Notes under the pieces: model-generated
Databases searched by the model: none
The model's input: the letters and a program-made list of their open reading frames with translations, nothing else
Told to the model about the DNA's origin: nothing
Position numbers and translations under genes: made by a program
NCBI GenBank assembly: GCA_964247745.1
Contig: CAXTVT010000003.1
Span: 1-64,000, forward strand
Length of the DNA stretch: 64,000 bases
Direction: 5' to 3'
Source: RH-AL1 sp964247745
GTDB taxonomy: Bacteria > Pseudomonadota > Alphaproteobacteria > Rhizobiales > Beijerinckiaceae
Part shown: piece by piece, positions 38,393 through 52,396 of the stretch
Position numbering within the stretch: the first letter of the stretch is position 1
Layout: every line of letters starts with the position of its first letter

Positions 38393-41300
38393 GCGACGAC
38401 CTTCTCTATGACCTCGCCGCGCGGGCTGGCCTCGAGCGGGGCTTCCGGGATGCCCGCGGCTTGCGAGTCGAGACCCCCACGCACGCCATCGCCGTCGTTA
38501 TGGAACGGCTCGGCTACGCGGTCTCCGACGAGTCGAGCCGCAAGCGGACGCGCGACGAGCTGCAGAAGGACGCGGATCGCCTGGTCAAGGCGACCGTGCC
38601 CATCGAGGCGGACTCGAGGGCGCTTATCGCCGTGCGTTGCGATGGGCCCGTCTCGTTCCGCATCGAGCTGGAGGATGGCTCGGTGCGCGACGGCGGGGGC
38701 GGTGTCGAGCACGGCCGACTGACCCTTGAAGCGCTCCCCGAGGGCTACCACCGGCTCCATCTCGAGGCCGACGGCCGGCGCGAGAGCGCGACACTCGTCT
38801 GCGCTCCGCCGCGCTGTTTTCTTCCGGCCGCGCTCCACGGCGATGCTCGTGGCTACGGCATCACCGCCCAGGTCTACGGGCTGCGCTCGGCCGGCAATTT
38901 CGGCATCGGCGACCTCGGCGACATCGCCGAATTGGGGGAGGGCGCCGGCCAGTTCGGCGCGGCGTTCCTCGGGCTGTCGCCGTTGCACGCGCTGTTCCCG
39001 ACCGACCGCGACAAGATTTCGCCCTACTCCCCCTCGTCGCGGCTGTTCATCGATCCGATCTTCATCGACCTGAATCAGCTGCCGGATTTCGCCGGCAGCG
39101 AAGCCGCACGCTTCCTCGCCGAGCCGGCCAACGCCAAGGAGCTCGATCGCCTCCGCGACACGGACCTCGTCGACCACGCCGGCGCCTGGACGTTGAAGCG
39201 CGCCGCGCTGGGGCGCTACTGGTCCCGCGTCGCCAACGGCACCGATCCAGCCTTCGCTGCCTTTCGCGCCGAGATGGGCGAACCGCTCGAGCTGCATGCC
39301 ACCTTCGAGGCCCTTTCCGAGCATTTCTCCGCCGAGGGCAAGGCCTGGGTGGGCGCTTGGCCGGACGCTTACAGGGAAGCGAGCGGCGAGGCCGTGCGGC
39401 AATGGCGCGACGCCAACCCGATGAAGGTCGCGTTCCACGCCTGGCTGCAGTGGGTGGCCGACAGCCAGCTCGCCGGCGCGCAGGAGCGAGCGCTGGCCTC
39501 CGGCATGGCGGTCGGGCTCTATCGCGATCTGGCGGTCGGCTGCGACAAGGCCGGTGGCGAGCTTTGGGCGCGGCCGGACTGGTTCGTTCCCGACGTCGCC
39601 GTCGGCGCGCCGCCGGACCTGCTCGGCCCCAACGGGCAGAACTGGGGTTTGCCGCCATTCAACCCGCGGACGCTCGAGGAGCAGCAGCTTCTCGCCTTCC
39701 GGACCCTGGTGCGCCTCAACATGCGCCACGCCGGGGCCATCCGCATCGATCACGCCTTCCAGATCCAGCGCCTCTACGTCGTGCCGGACGGTCTGGACGG
39801 GACCGAGGGCGTCTACATGAACTACCCGTTCGAGGCGATGCTCGCGGTGCTGCGCATCGAGAGCCATCGCGCCCGCGCACTGGTCATCGCCGAGGACCTC
39901 GGCACGGCGCCGGAAGGTTTCTCCGACGCGATCATGGGCTCGGACATCCTGAGCTACCGCATCATGTCGTTCGAACGCGAGGGCGCGGTCTTCAAGGCGC
40001 CGTCGGCCTATCCCCGCAAGGCGCTGGCCGCCGTCGCCACGCACGACCTGCCGACGTTCGCCGGATGGTGGAAGGGCCTCGATACGGAGCTACGCGAGAC
40101 GTTCGAGATCTACACGCCGCAGCAAGCCGCCAAGGAGCGCGGGGATCGCGTCGTCGATCTCGTCGAGTTCGCCAAAGCGCTGCACCGCGCCGGCATCGAC
40201 AAGTCCGACGCCGTCCCGGTCGATCCGCCGTTCGAGGCGGCCATCCGGTTCGTCGCCAAGACACCTTCGATGCTGGTCGCGCTCCAGCTTGAGGACGTGC
40301 TGGCCGAAACCGACCAAGCCAACCTGCCCGGCCCCGACCTGGGGCACCCCAACTGGAGACGTAAGCTGCGCCGCACGATCGACGGCATCCTCGCGCCCGG
40401 TGGGCCTCTGGCGCGCGCAGGCGCCGCCATCCTCGACGAGGGACGCGTCACGGGAGGCACCGCGCCGCGGGTCACCTGGCCTGTCCCCACATCCACTTAC
40501 CGGCTGCAGTTCCACAAGGACTTCACCTTCGCCGATGCGCAGAAGGCGCTGCCGTTCATCAGGAGATTGGGCGTCAGCCACGTCTATTGCTCGCCGATCC
40601 TGATGGCGCGTCCCGGTTCGACCCACGGCTACGACACGGTCGATCCCACGAAGATCAATCCCGAGCTGGGCGGCCTCGAGGCCTTCGAGCGCTTCGCCGG
40701 CGCGGTGAGGGACGAGGGGATGGGGCTGCTCCTCGACATCGTCCCCAACCACATGGGTGTCGGCGGGTCCGACAATCCGTGGTGGCTGTCGGTGCTCGAA
40801 TGGGGCGACCTCTCGCCCTATGCCGACACGTTCGACATCGACTGGGAGCGCCTGGGCGCCCACGGCAAGCTGGTGGCGCCCAACCTCGGCGCTCAATATG
40901 GCGAGACGCTGGAAAAGGGTGACCTCAAGCTCGGGTTCGACGGCGACACCGGCGCCTTTGCCGTCACGTTCTTCGAGCACACGTTCCCGGTCTGCCCGCT
41001 GACCTACCCCGACATCCTCGACCGCGCCGTCGCGGTCGACGCGTCGGAGGGTGGCGAGGGCATCGACGGCCTGCTGCGCGTCGCCGAGGAGCTGCGCGCG
41101 CTCGCATCCGAGCCCGAACATCGCCGAGGCGACGTCGTCGCCACCTGCGAGAAGCTCAAGCATCGGCTTGCCGTCCTGGCGAAACGCGGCACGGTCGCCG
41201 CAACGCTGGAGCAGGCCGTGGCCGTCTTCAACGGTACGCCGGGCGTCCCCGAAAGCTTCGGCGCGATGCACCGCCTGCTGGAGCGGCAGAGCTATCGGCT

Positions 41301-43230
41301 GTCCTACTGGCGAGTCGCGGCGAGCGACGTGAACTATCGGCGTTTCTTCGATATCGACAGCCTCGCCGGCGTGCGGATCGAGAATCCGGCCGTTTTCGAG
41401 CGCACCCACGCGCTCATCTTCGACCTGGTGCATCGCGGCCTGATCCAGGGCCTGCGCATCGACCATATCGACGGCCTCGCCGATCCGAAGGCCTACGCGA
41501 GCGCCCTGCAACGCGCGATCGGCCCGAACTTCTACGTCGTCGCCGAGAAGATCCTGGAGCCGGGCGAGGCGCTGCGGCCCTGGGCGCTGTCGGGCACCAC
41601 CGGCTACGAGATGCTGAACTTCATCGACGGCGTCTTCGTCGACGGTAGCCAGGAGCGCAGCTTCGATCGGCTGTATCGCGAGACCACCGGTTTTGCCGGC
41701 ACCTACGAGGACGCTCTGCTCGCCGCGAAGCGACAGGTGCTGCTGGAAAGCTTCTCGTCGGAGCTGGAAAGCCTGGTCTCCGACATGAAGCGCATCGCCG
41801 ACGCCAACAGGCTGACGCGCGACTACAGCGTCAACGCGATCCGCGTCGCGCTCGGCGATTGCGTCTGCGCCTTCCCGGTCTATCGCACCTACATCACGCC
41901 GCGGACGCTGGAGAGCCAGGACCGCAGGTTGCTCGACGGGGTCCTGGCGCATGCCAAGTCCATCACCGCGTTGCCGGAGCGCAGCGTGCACGACTTCATC
42001 GGTTCGGTCCTCCTCGGCACGCTTCCGATGGGCCGACCGGGCCGCGCCTCGGCCGCGCTCATCGAGCGTTTCCGCACGCGCTTCCAGCAGCTCACCGGTC
42101 CGGTCATGGCCAAGAGCCTGGAGGACACGCTGTTCTATCGCTACGCGCGCTTCCTCGCGCTGAACGAGGTCGGTGGCGAACCGAGCCGCTTCGGCGTGCC
42201 GCTGGCGGAATTCCACGCCAACAATGCGGAGCGGGCCGAGACCTGGCCCGTGGCACTGACGACGTCCTCGACGCACGACACCAAGCGCGGCGAGGATGCG
42301 CGCGCCCGTCTCCTGGCGATGTCCGAGGCGCCCGACCTTTGGGCGCAGGCGCTGGCTGTGTGGAAGGCCGAGGTCGGGACCATCGAGGCACCCGACACCA
42401 ACGACCAGTACATGTTCCTGCAGGCGCTGATCGGCGTCTGGCCGATCGAGCTGCTGGAGACAGACGATGCGGCGATCCTCTCCGATTTGCGCGAGCGCTT
42501 CGACGCCTATGTGTCGAAGGCGCTGCGTGAGGCCAAGCGACACTCCAAGTGGATCGAGCCCAACGAGGAATACGAGAAGGCCACCACCGACCTGATCGGT
42601 GGCCTTCTCGTGGAGGGCTCGCGCTTCGTCGCGCGGCTACGGCCCATTTTGCAGGAGATCGCCCGGCGCGGCATGCTGGTCTCGCTCGCCCGCACCATCC
42701 TGAAGTGCACGGTACCCGGCGTGCCGGACTTCTACCAGGGCACCGGGCTGTTCGACTTCTCGCTGGTCGATCCCGACAACCGCCGGCCGGTCGATTACGC
42801 GCAGCGCGCCTCCATTCTCAAGGATGGCGAGTCGCTGGAAGACCTCCTGCGACATTGGCAGGACGGCGCGATCAAGCTGCGGCTCGCTTCCGATCTGCTG
42901 CGTGACCGTCGCGAGCACGCGCCATTCTACGCCGACGCCGATTACGCGGCCTTGCCGGTCAGCGGTGCCAAAGCGGAGAAGCTGGTCGCGTTCGTCCGCC
43001 GCGGCCAAAGCCATCGGCTCGCGGTGGTCGTGCCGCGGCTCGCCGGCGCGGGCACGACGACGGCGGCATCACCCGTCGGCAAAGATTTCTGGGGCGAGAC
43101 CACGATCGAGCTTCCTCCCGGCGAGTGGCACGACCTCTTCGAGGGGCGCGCTGTCGTCTCGAACGGCCACGTCGAGGCCGGCGCGCTGCTCGATCGCCTC
43201 CCCTTCGCGGTTCTGAGGATGCCGGGATGA
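38389..43230 (+). CDS. malQ-treY: Bifunctional 4-alpha-glucanotransferase / malto-oligosyltrehalose synthase fusion
   Basis: This single 1613-codon frame joins two enzymes. Residues 1 to about 690 are a GH77 4-alpha-glucanotransferase with an N-terminal extension and catalytic residues Asp in IRIDHAF (near 452), Glu in IAEDLGTAP (near 501) and Asp in THDLPTF (near 551). From about residue 697 (STYRLQFHKDFTF) to the end is TreY, which isomerises the reducing end of malto-oligosaccharides to a trehalose linkage. Its residues are LRIDHIDGL (near 1023), VAEKI (near 1051) and THDTKRGEDARAR (near 1296). Both triads are intact, so both activities are expected. MalQ would lengthen chains too short for TreY and recycle TreZ products. 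It overlaps treZ and glgE by 4 nt each. Confidence 0.93.
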   Translation: MSDDLLYDLAARAGLERGFRDARGLRVETPTHAIAVVMERLGYAVSDESSRKRTRDELQKDADRLVKATVPIEADSRALIAVRCDGPVSFRIELEDGSVRDGGGGVEHGRLTLEALPEGYHRLHLEADGRRESATLVCAPPRCFLPAALHGDARGYGITAQVYGLRSAGNFGIGDLGDIAELGEGAGQFGAAFLGLSPLHALFPTDRDKISPYSPSSRLFIDPIFIDLNQLPDFAGSEAARFLAEPANAKELDRLRDTDLVDHAGAWTLKRAALGRYWSRVANGTDPAFAAFRAEMGEPLELHATFEALSEHFSAEGKAWVGAWPDAYREASGEAVRQWRDANPMKVAFHAWLQWVADSQLAGAQERALASGMAVGLYRDLAVGCDKAGGELWARPDWFVPDVAVGAPPDLLGPNGQNWGLPPFNPRTLEEQQLLAFRTLVRLNMRHAGAIRIDHAFQIQRLYVVPDGLDGTEGVYMNYPFEAMLAVLRIESHRARALVIAEDLGTAPEGFSDAIMGSDILSYRIMSFEREGAVFKAPSAYPRKALAAVATHDLPTFAGWWKGLDTELRETFEIYTPQQAAKERGDRVVDLVEFAKALHRAGIDKSDAVPVDPPFEAAIRFVAKTPSMLVALQLEDVLAETDQANLPGPDLGHPNWRRKLRRTIDGILAPGGPLARAGAAILDEGRVTGGTAPRVTWPVPTSTYRLQFHKDFTFADAQKALPFIRRLGVSHVYCSPILMARPGSTHGYDTVDPTKINPELGGLEAFERFAGAVRDEGMGLLLDIVPNHMGVGGSDNPWWLSVLEWGDLSPYADTFDIDWERLGAHGKLVAPNLGAQYGETLEKGDLKLGFDGDTGAFAVTFFEHTFPVCPLTYPDILDRAVAVDASEGGEGIDGLLRVAEELRALASEPEHRRGDVVATCEKLKHRLAVLAKRGTVAATLEQAVAVFNGTPGVPESFGAMHRLLERQSYRLSYWRVAASDVNYRRFFDIDSLAGVRIENPAVFERTHALIFDLVHRGLIQGLRIDHIDGLADPKAYASALQRAIGPNFYVVAEKILEPGEALRPWALSGTTGYEMLNFIDGVFVDGSQERSFDRLYRETTGFAGTYEDALLAAKRQVLLESFSSELESLVSDMKRIADANRLTRDYSVNAIRVALGDCVCAFPVYRTYITPRTLESQDRRLLDGVLAHAKSITALPERSVHDFIGSVLLGTLPMGRPGRASAALIERFRTRFQQLTGPVMAKSLEDTLFYRYARFLALNEVGGEPSRFGVPLAEFHANNAERAETWPVALTTSSTHDTKRGEDARARLLAMSEAPDLWAQALAVWKAEVGTIEAPDTNDQYMFLQALIGVWPIELLETDDAAILSDLRERFDAYVSKALREAKRHSKWIEPNEEYEKATTDLIGGLLVEGSRFVARLRPILQEIARRGMLVSLARTILKCTVPGVPDFYQGTGLFDFSLVDPDNRRPVDYAQRASILKDGESLEDLLRHWQDGAIKLRLASDLLRDRREHAPFYADADYAALPVSGAKAEKLVAFVRRGQSHRLAVVVPRLAGAGTTTAASPVGKDFWGETTIELPPGEWHDLFEGRAVVSNGHVEAGALLDRLPFAVLRMPG

Positions 43231-45307
43231 GCGACAAGGACAAGAAGGCGACCAAGAAACACAAGCACGGAGACGATCACATGACCGTCGAGACCAAGAC
43301 CAGAGCGCTGGCCACCGGCGCCATGGCGGATATCGAGCGCAAGCCGGCCAAGGTCGGAGCCGGGCGCGTCGTCATCGAGGACGTCACGCCCGAACTCGAC
43401 GGCGGCCGCCATCCGGTCAAGGTCGTCGTCGGGGATCTCGTCACCGTCGACGCCACCGTCTTCACCGACGGTCACGAGAAGATCGCCTGCGACGTGCTGT
43501 GGCGGCCGATCGACCAGATCGACTGGAACCGCGTCCCGATGACCTTCCTCGGCAACGACAGGTACGCGGCAAGCTTCGTGCCCTCGCGCAACATCCGCCA
43601 TCTCTACACCGTGGAAGGCTGGCGGGACCCGTTCGCCTCCTTGCTCGACGGCATCGTCAAGAAGCGCGCCGCCGGCCAGGAACTGTCCGTCGAGGGCAGC
43701 GAGGCCGTGACGCTGGTGGGAGAGGCTGATCCCAAAGGCGCGCAGAAGCGCCAGCACAAGACGCTCGTCACCAGGCTCGAGAGGTGCAGCGACGGTTCGC
43801 CGGAGCAGCTCGACCTCATCGCCGAAGGCGACACGCGGACGCTGATGGCCAAGGCCGGCCCGCGCCACCAGACCTCGCGCTACGATCGCGAACTGACGCT
43901 GGTCGTCGATCGCAAGGCGGCGATCTTCTCGGCGTGGTACGAGCTGTTCCCGCGCTCGATCACCGACGATTCCAAGCGCCACGGCACCTTCCGCGACGTG
44001 ATCGACCACCTGCCCTACGTGCAGTCGATGGGGTTCGACGTGCTGTACTTTCCGCCGATCAGCCCGATCGGCCAGAAGAACCGCAAGGGCAAGAACAACA
44101 CGCTGACGCCGACCGAGGACGACGTCGGCTCGGTCTATGGCATCGGCTCGCCCGACGGCGGACACGATGCCATCCATCCCGAGCTGGGTGCGATCGAGGA
44201 TTTCCGCGCGCTCGTCACCGCGGCCAAGGACCATGGCCTCGAGATCGCGCTCGATTTCGCCATCCAGTGTTCGCAGGACCATCCCTGGATCAAGGAGCAT
44301 CCGGAATGGTTCGTGTGGCGGCCCGACGGCACGATCCAATACGCCGAAAACCCGCCCAAGAAGTACCAGGACATCGTCAACGTCGACTTCTACCGCCCCG
44401 GCGCGCTGCCCGATCTGTGGGAGGAACTGCGCGACAACATGCTGTTCTGGGTGCGCGAGGGCGTCCGCATCCTGCGCATCGACAACCCGCACACCAAGCC
44501 GATCCCGTTCTGGCGTTGGGTCATCGCCGAGATCAACACCAAATATCCCGACGTGATCTTCCTCGCGGAAGCCTTCACGCGGCCGCCGATGATGAAGCAG
44601 CTCGCCAAGGTCGGCTACCAGCAGTCCTACACCTACTTCACGTGGCGCAACGAGAAGTGGGAGATCGAGCAATACATGACCGAGCTCTCCGGCGCGATGG
44701 GCGAGTACTACCGGCCCAATTTCTTCGTCAACACGCCGGACATCAACCCGGTCTTTCTTCAGGAGAGCGGACGCGCCGGGCACCTCGTGCGCGCCACCCT
44801 GGCTGCCACGCTGTCGAGCAACTGGGGGGTCTATTCCGGCTTCGAGCTATGCGAGGCTCGTCCCCTGCCCGGACGCGAGGAATATCTCGACTCGGAGAAG
44901 TACGAGATCCGCGTGTGGGACTACGATCGCCCCGGTAACATACGGGACTACATCCGCCGCCTCAACGAGATCCGCCGCGCCCATCCCGCGCTGCACGATT
45001 TCCGCAACTATCTCCGGCTCGCCGCCACCAACGACAACATCATCGCCTATGCGAAGTTTTCGCGGGACAAGAGCGACTGCATCCTCGTCCTCGTGAACCT
45101 CGATCCGCACAATCGCCAGGATTGTGCGTATGAGGTGCCGCTGTGGGAGTGGGGGCTCGGCGACGATGCCTCGGTCGACGTCGAGGACCTGCTCGGCGGC
45201 TATCGATTCACTCTCTACGGCAAGACCCATCAGATCGCGCTCGACCCGTTCGAGCGCTCCGCCGTGATCTGGCGCCTCGCGCCACCGGCGGATTGGAAAG
45301 GCGGACG

Positions 45308-45311
<4 letters not shown>
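43227..45311 (+). CDS. glgE: Alpha-1,4-glucan:maltose-1-phosphate maltosyltransferase GlgE
   Basis: GlgE (GH13_3) extends alpha-1,4-glucan by two glucoses from maltose-1-phosphate. The 694-aa protein starts with a Lys/His-rich tail (MSDKDKKATKKHKHGDD). The N-terminal beta domain (GRVVIEDVTPELDGGRHPVK, then HLYTVEGWRDPF) and the linker domain follow. The barrel carries nucleophile Asp in LRIDNPHTK (near 418) and acid Glu in IFLAEAFTRP (near 447). It overlaps both neighbours by 4 nt. The substrate is made by the Mak half of the next gene. Confidence 0.95.
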
Positions 45312-48561
<3,250 letters not shown>

Positions 48562-48565
<4 letters not shown>

Positions 48566-50793
48566 CGGCTCACCACGACACGACGCACGAGGCCCCGCCG
48601 GTCGGCGAAGCCGTCGACCGCGGCGCCGTGGAGGCCATCGTGTCCGCCGCTCACGGCGATCCGTTCGCCATCCTCGGCCCGCACGAGGTCGCGCCCGGCG
48701 TGTGGGACATCCGCGCCTTCATCCCCTGGGGCGACGAGGTCGAGCTTCTCGCCTACCATTCGGACGATGTGATCGCGCCGTTCCAGAGCGTGCATCCCGC
48801 CGGCTTGCGCGTCGCCCGCATCGAGGCACCGGAGCGCCCGGGCTACCGCATCAAGATCACGAAGGACGGCTTCGGCCACGTGCTCCACGATCCCTACGCG
48901 CTCGGCTCCGCTTTGGCCGACTACGACATCGCCGCGATCACGCACTCCAACGACACGGTGTTCTACTACATCTTCGGCGCGCACCCGATCCGGCACGGCA
49001 ACGTCCAAGGCATGCGCTTCGTCGTGTGGGCGCCGAGCGCCCGCAACGTCAGCGTCACCGGCGACTTCAACGACTGGGACGGGCGACGCCACCCCATGCG
49101 GGCGCATTCCGATGTCGGCGTGTGGGAGATCTTCATCCCCGGCGTCGGCGTCGGCGCGCGATACAAGTTCCAGATCAAAGGGCCGAACGGCGAGACCGTG
49201 CCGGCGAAAGCCGATCCGGTCGCCTTCCAGGCCGAGCATCCGCCGCAGACCGCCTCGGTCGCGCACGGCCTGCCACGCTACGATTGGCAGGACGGCGATT
49301 GGATGACCAAGCGCGGGGCCGTCGACGACCGCGCCAAGCCGATCTCCATCTACGAGTGCCATCTCGGTTCGTGGCGGCGCATGCCCGGTGAGGGAAACCG
49401 GCGGCTCACCTATCGCGAGTTGGCTGATACGCTGGTTCCCTACTGCAAGGACATGAGCTTCACGCACATCGAGATGCTGCCGATCACGGAATTCCCGTTC
49501 GACGGCTCCTGGGGCTATCAGCCGGTGTCGATGTTCGCGCCGACCAGCCGCTTCGGTACCCCGGAGGATTTCTCCTATTTCGTCGACAAGACGCACGAGG
49601 CCGGGCTCGGCCTGATCCTCGACTGGGTGCCGGCGCATTTCCCCAACGACGCGCACGGCCTCGCCAGCTTCGACGGCACGCATCTCTACGAGCATGCCGA
49701 CCCCCGCCAGGGCTTCCACCAGGATTGGGGCACCTACATCTACAATTGCGGGCGCCGCGAGGTGCAGGCGTTCCTGATCGCCAACGCGCGCTTCTGGCTC
49801 GACCAATATCATCTGGACGGCCTGCGCGTGGACGCGGTGGCGTCGATGCTCTACCTCGACTATTCGCGCAAGGCCAACGAGTGGGTGCCCAACCAGTACG
49901 GCGGCAACGAGAACCTCGAAGCCATCGCGTTCCTGCGCAAGATGAACGAGGTGGCCTACCAGGCGGCTCCGGGCGTCATGACCATCGCCGAGGAATCGAC
50001 GTCATGGCCGGGCGTCTCGCAGCCGACCTACAACGGCGGCCTCGGTTTCGGCTTCAAGTGGAACATGGGCTGGATGCACGACACGCTGCATTACATCCAG
50101 GAGGATCCGGTCAATCGTTCGTATCATCACAGCCAGATGACCTTCGGGCTGCTCTACGCCTTCTCGGAGAACTTCATCCTGCCGATCAGCCACGACGAGG
50201 TCGTGCACGGCAAGGGGTCGTTGCTCGATCGCATGCCGGGCGACGAGTGGCAGCGTTTCGCCAACCTGCGGGCGTATCTCGGCTGGATGTTCGCTCATCC
50301 CGGCAAGAAGCTCCTCTTCATGGGCTGCGAATTCGCCCAAGCCAAGGAGTGGAACCACGATGCCTCGCTCGACTGGCACCTGCTCGAGCAGCCCAACCAC
50401 AAAGGCATCCAGAGCCTCGTGCGCGACCTCAACCATAAATATTGCGCGACGCCCGCGCTGCACGAGCGCGATTGCGAGGCGGAAGGCTTCAAGTGGCTGA
50501 TCGGCGGCGACACAGAGAACAGCGTGTTCGCCTTCGCCCGCTTCGGGGCGCACGGCGACCTCGCCGTGGCGATCTCGAACTTCACGCCGGTCCCGCGCAC
50601 GAACTACCGGGTCGGCGTGCCGAAGGCCGGCTTCTTCAAGGAATCGGTCAACACCGATGCCGCGATCTACGGCGGCAGCAATCTCGGCAACATGGGCGGC
50701 GTCCATAGCGAGGAGATCGGCGTGCACGGGGAAACCCAGTCGGTCGTGCTGACCCTGCCGCCGCTGTCGACCCTCATCCTCACATACGAGTAG
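48562..50793 (+). CDS. glgB: 1,4-alpha-glucan branching enzyme
   Basis: GlgB makes the alpha-1,6 branches of glycogen-like glucan. The 743-aa protein has two N-terminal beta modules (DPFAILGPHE and the CBM48 VWAPSARNVSVTGDFNDWDG). The GH13_9 barrel carries Asp in LRVDAVASML (near 422), Glu in TIAEESTSWP (near 477) and Asp in SHDEVVHGKG (near 544), followed by a C-terminal all-beta domain. GGAGG lies 4 nt before ATG 48562, which overlaps the treS-mak stop. It is the last gene of the operon, with the convergent neighbour's stop 1 bp away and no terminator seen between them. Confidence 0.96.
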
Positions 50794-50794
50794 G

Positions 50795-51055
50795 TCAGGC
50801 GGCGCGGTCGAGCCGTCGCTTCGCGGCCTCGACCGCGACCTGGGCCGCGCGCCCGACGAGGTGGGTCTCGTCGTGCGTCCTCAGCCATTCGAGGAGGCAG
50901 GCGACCGCGTCGTCCTCGTCCTGCGCAGCGAAGGAGAGGCCGATCACCGACCCGTCGGGTTCGCGCCTCTCGACGATCCAGCATTGCCGCCGCGAGGAAA
51001 ACCACATGTCGATGGTGTGGACACCCTCGATGCCTTCGATGCCGACGATCTCCAC
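50795..51055 (-). CDS. Small hypothetical protein (86 aa)
   Basis: From GTG 51055 the frame gives an 86-aa soluble protein (MEIVGIEGIEGVHTIDMWF) with a basic-acidic alternation (CWIVERREPDGSVIGLSFAAQDEDDA) and an Ala/Arg-rich helical C-terminus. No family was recognised. The frame extends further upstream, but the added residues are Arg-rich and look like out-of-gene sequence. It converges on glgB; a role in glucan metabolism is not implied. Confidence 0.5.
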   Translation of the reverse strand: MEIVGIEGIEGVHTIDMWFSSRRQCWIVERREPDGSVIGLSFAAQDEDDAVACLLEWLRTHDETHLVGRAAQVAVEAAKRRLDRAA

Positions 51056-51247
51056 GGCGTTCTCCGTCCCTTCGCGCGCCCTTGCGGCGCTCGCTTGGCA
51101 CTGACCGTTCCCTCGGCGACGCTCTCGGGCAAGGCTTCGGCCGCTCTCGACGGGCTTTGCGCTGTGATTATCACAGGTGATTTCACGGACGCGGGCACGC
51201 GGCTCCTGCTGGACCGCGCGGACGACGCATGGCATGACGTCGCCCAC

Positions 51248-51334
51248 GCGGGCGTGGTGGAATTGGTAGACGCGCCGGACTCAAAATCCGGTTCTGGTGA
51301 CAGAGTGTCGGTTCGATTCCGACCGCCCGCACCA
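51248..51334 (+). tRNA. tRNA-Leu (anticodon CAA)
   Basis: The 87-nt gene folds as a class II tRNA: acceptor GCGGGCG / CGCCCGC, anticodon stem CCGGA / TCCGG with loop CTCAAAA (anticodon CAA, 51282-51284), a long variable arm (CTGGTGACAGAGTG region) and T-loop GGTTCGATTCC. The 3' CCA (51332-51334) is encoded. It reads UUG leucine codons. Confidence 0.97.
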
Positions 51335-51379
51335 TCCGGCATCCGGTGGATCGCCGCATTCGTCGCCTAGACAAGCCGG

Positions 51380-52378
51380 ATGTCGAAGAACCGCTATCAC
51401 GGCGGCGCGACGTCGGATCATTTCGACGGCACGCGCTTCTTCAACCCGGGTCATCCGAACACGGACAAGGGCTGGCGTGATCTCCTGCGCTGGCGGTTCT
51501 CGCGGCGCGGCGAACGCTGGCCGGTCGCGGCCGAAGGCCGGCAGGTCGTGCCCGACGCGCGCGTCGAGGGACTGCGCATCACGATGGTGGGCCATGCCAG
51601 CCTGCTGATCCAGATGGCCGGCCGCAACCTTCTGGTCGATCCTGTCTGGTCCCAGCGCGCCAGTCCGGTGAGTTGGGCCGGGCCGCGCCGGGTCGACGCC
51701 CCCGGGATCGCCTTCGAAGCCCTGCCGCCGATCGACGCCGTGCTGCTGACCCACAATCACTACGACCACATGGATTTCGCGACGCTGCGGCGGCTCTGGG
51801 CGCGCGACCGTCCCCACCTCGTCGCGCCGCTCGGCAACGATGCGATCGTCGCGCGCGCGGGCGCCGGGATCGTGACCGCGACGCACGACTGGGGCGACAC
51901 CGTCGATCTCGGCGGCGGCATCGCCGCGCGTCTCACCCCCGCGCACCATTGGTCCGCCCGCTCGCTCCGCGACCGGCGCATGGCGCTCTGGTGCGGGTAC
52001 GCGATCCTGTCGCCCGCAGGCGTCGTCTACCTCTCCGGCGACACCGGCTATGGCGACGGCGCGATCTTTCGCGAGGTGGGACGGCTCGTCCCCGCCATCG
52101 ACGTCGCCGTCCTGCCGATCGGCGCCTACGAACCACGCTGGTTCATGCAGACCCAGCACGTCGATCCCGGCGAAGCCGTGCGGATCATGCTCGATTGCGG
52201 GGCGCGCCAAGGGCTCGGCGTGCACTGGGGCACGTTTCCCCTCGCCGACGAAGGGCGGTCGGCGCCCAGGACCGCGCTCGCGAAGGCGCTCAGCGAACGC
52301 GGCATCGCGGCGGATCGCTTCCTGGCGCTGGCGCCGGGCGACACCTGGTCAGGACCCGGCGGCACGACGCGACCGTGA
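51380..52378 (+). CDS. Metallo-beta-lactamase-fold hydrolase, NAPE-PLD/UlaG-like
   Basis: The 332-aa protein has the binuclear zinc signature LTHNHYDHMD near residue 125 and further ligands in PAHHWSAR, SGDTGYGDG and GVHWGTF. This is the pattern of the YtnP/RomA/NAPE-PLD-like group, cytosolic hydrolases of phosphodiester or lactone-type substrates. The N-terminus (YHGGATSDHFDGTRFFNPGHP) matches that group closely. The real substrate is unknown. It starts 46 nt after the tRNA-Leu gene and converges with pheS. Confidence 0.82.
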   Translation: MSKNRYHGGATSDHFDGTRFFNPGHPNTDKGWRDLLRWRFSRRGERWPVAAEGRQVVPDARVEGLRITMVGHASLLIQMAGRNLLVDPVWSQRASPVSWAGPRRVDAPGIAFEALPPIDAVLLTHNHYDHMDFATLRRLWARDRPHLVAPLGNDAIVARAGAGIVTATHDWGDTVDLGGGIAARLTPAHHWSARSLRDRRMALWCGYAILSPAGVVYLSGDTGYGDGAIFREVGRLVPAIDVAVLPIGAYEPRWFMQTQHVDPGEAVRIMLDCGARQGLGVHWGTFPLADEGRSAPRTALAKALSERGIAADRFLALAPGDTWSGPGGTTRP

Positions 52379-52396
52379 TGCCGGCCGTGGCCGGCC

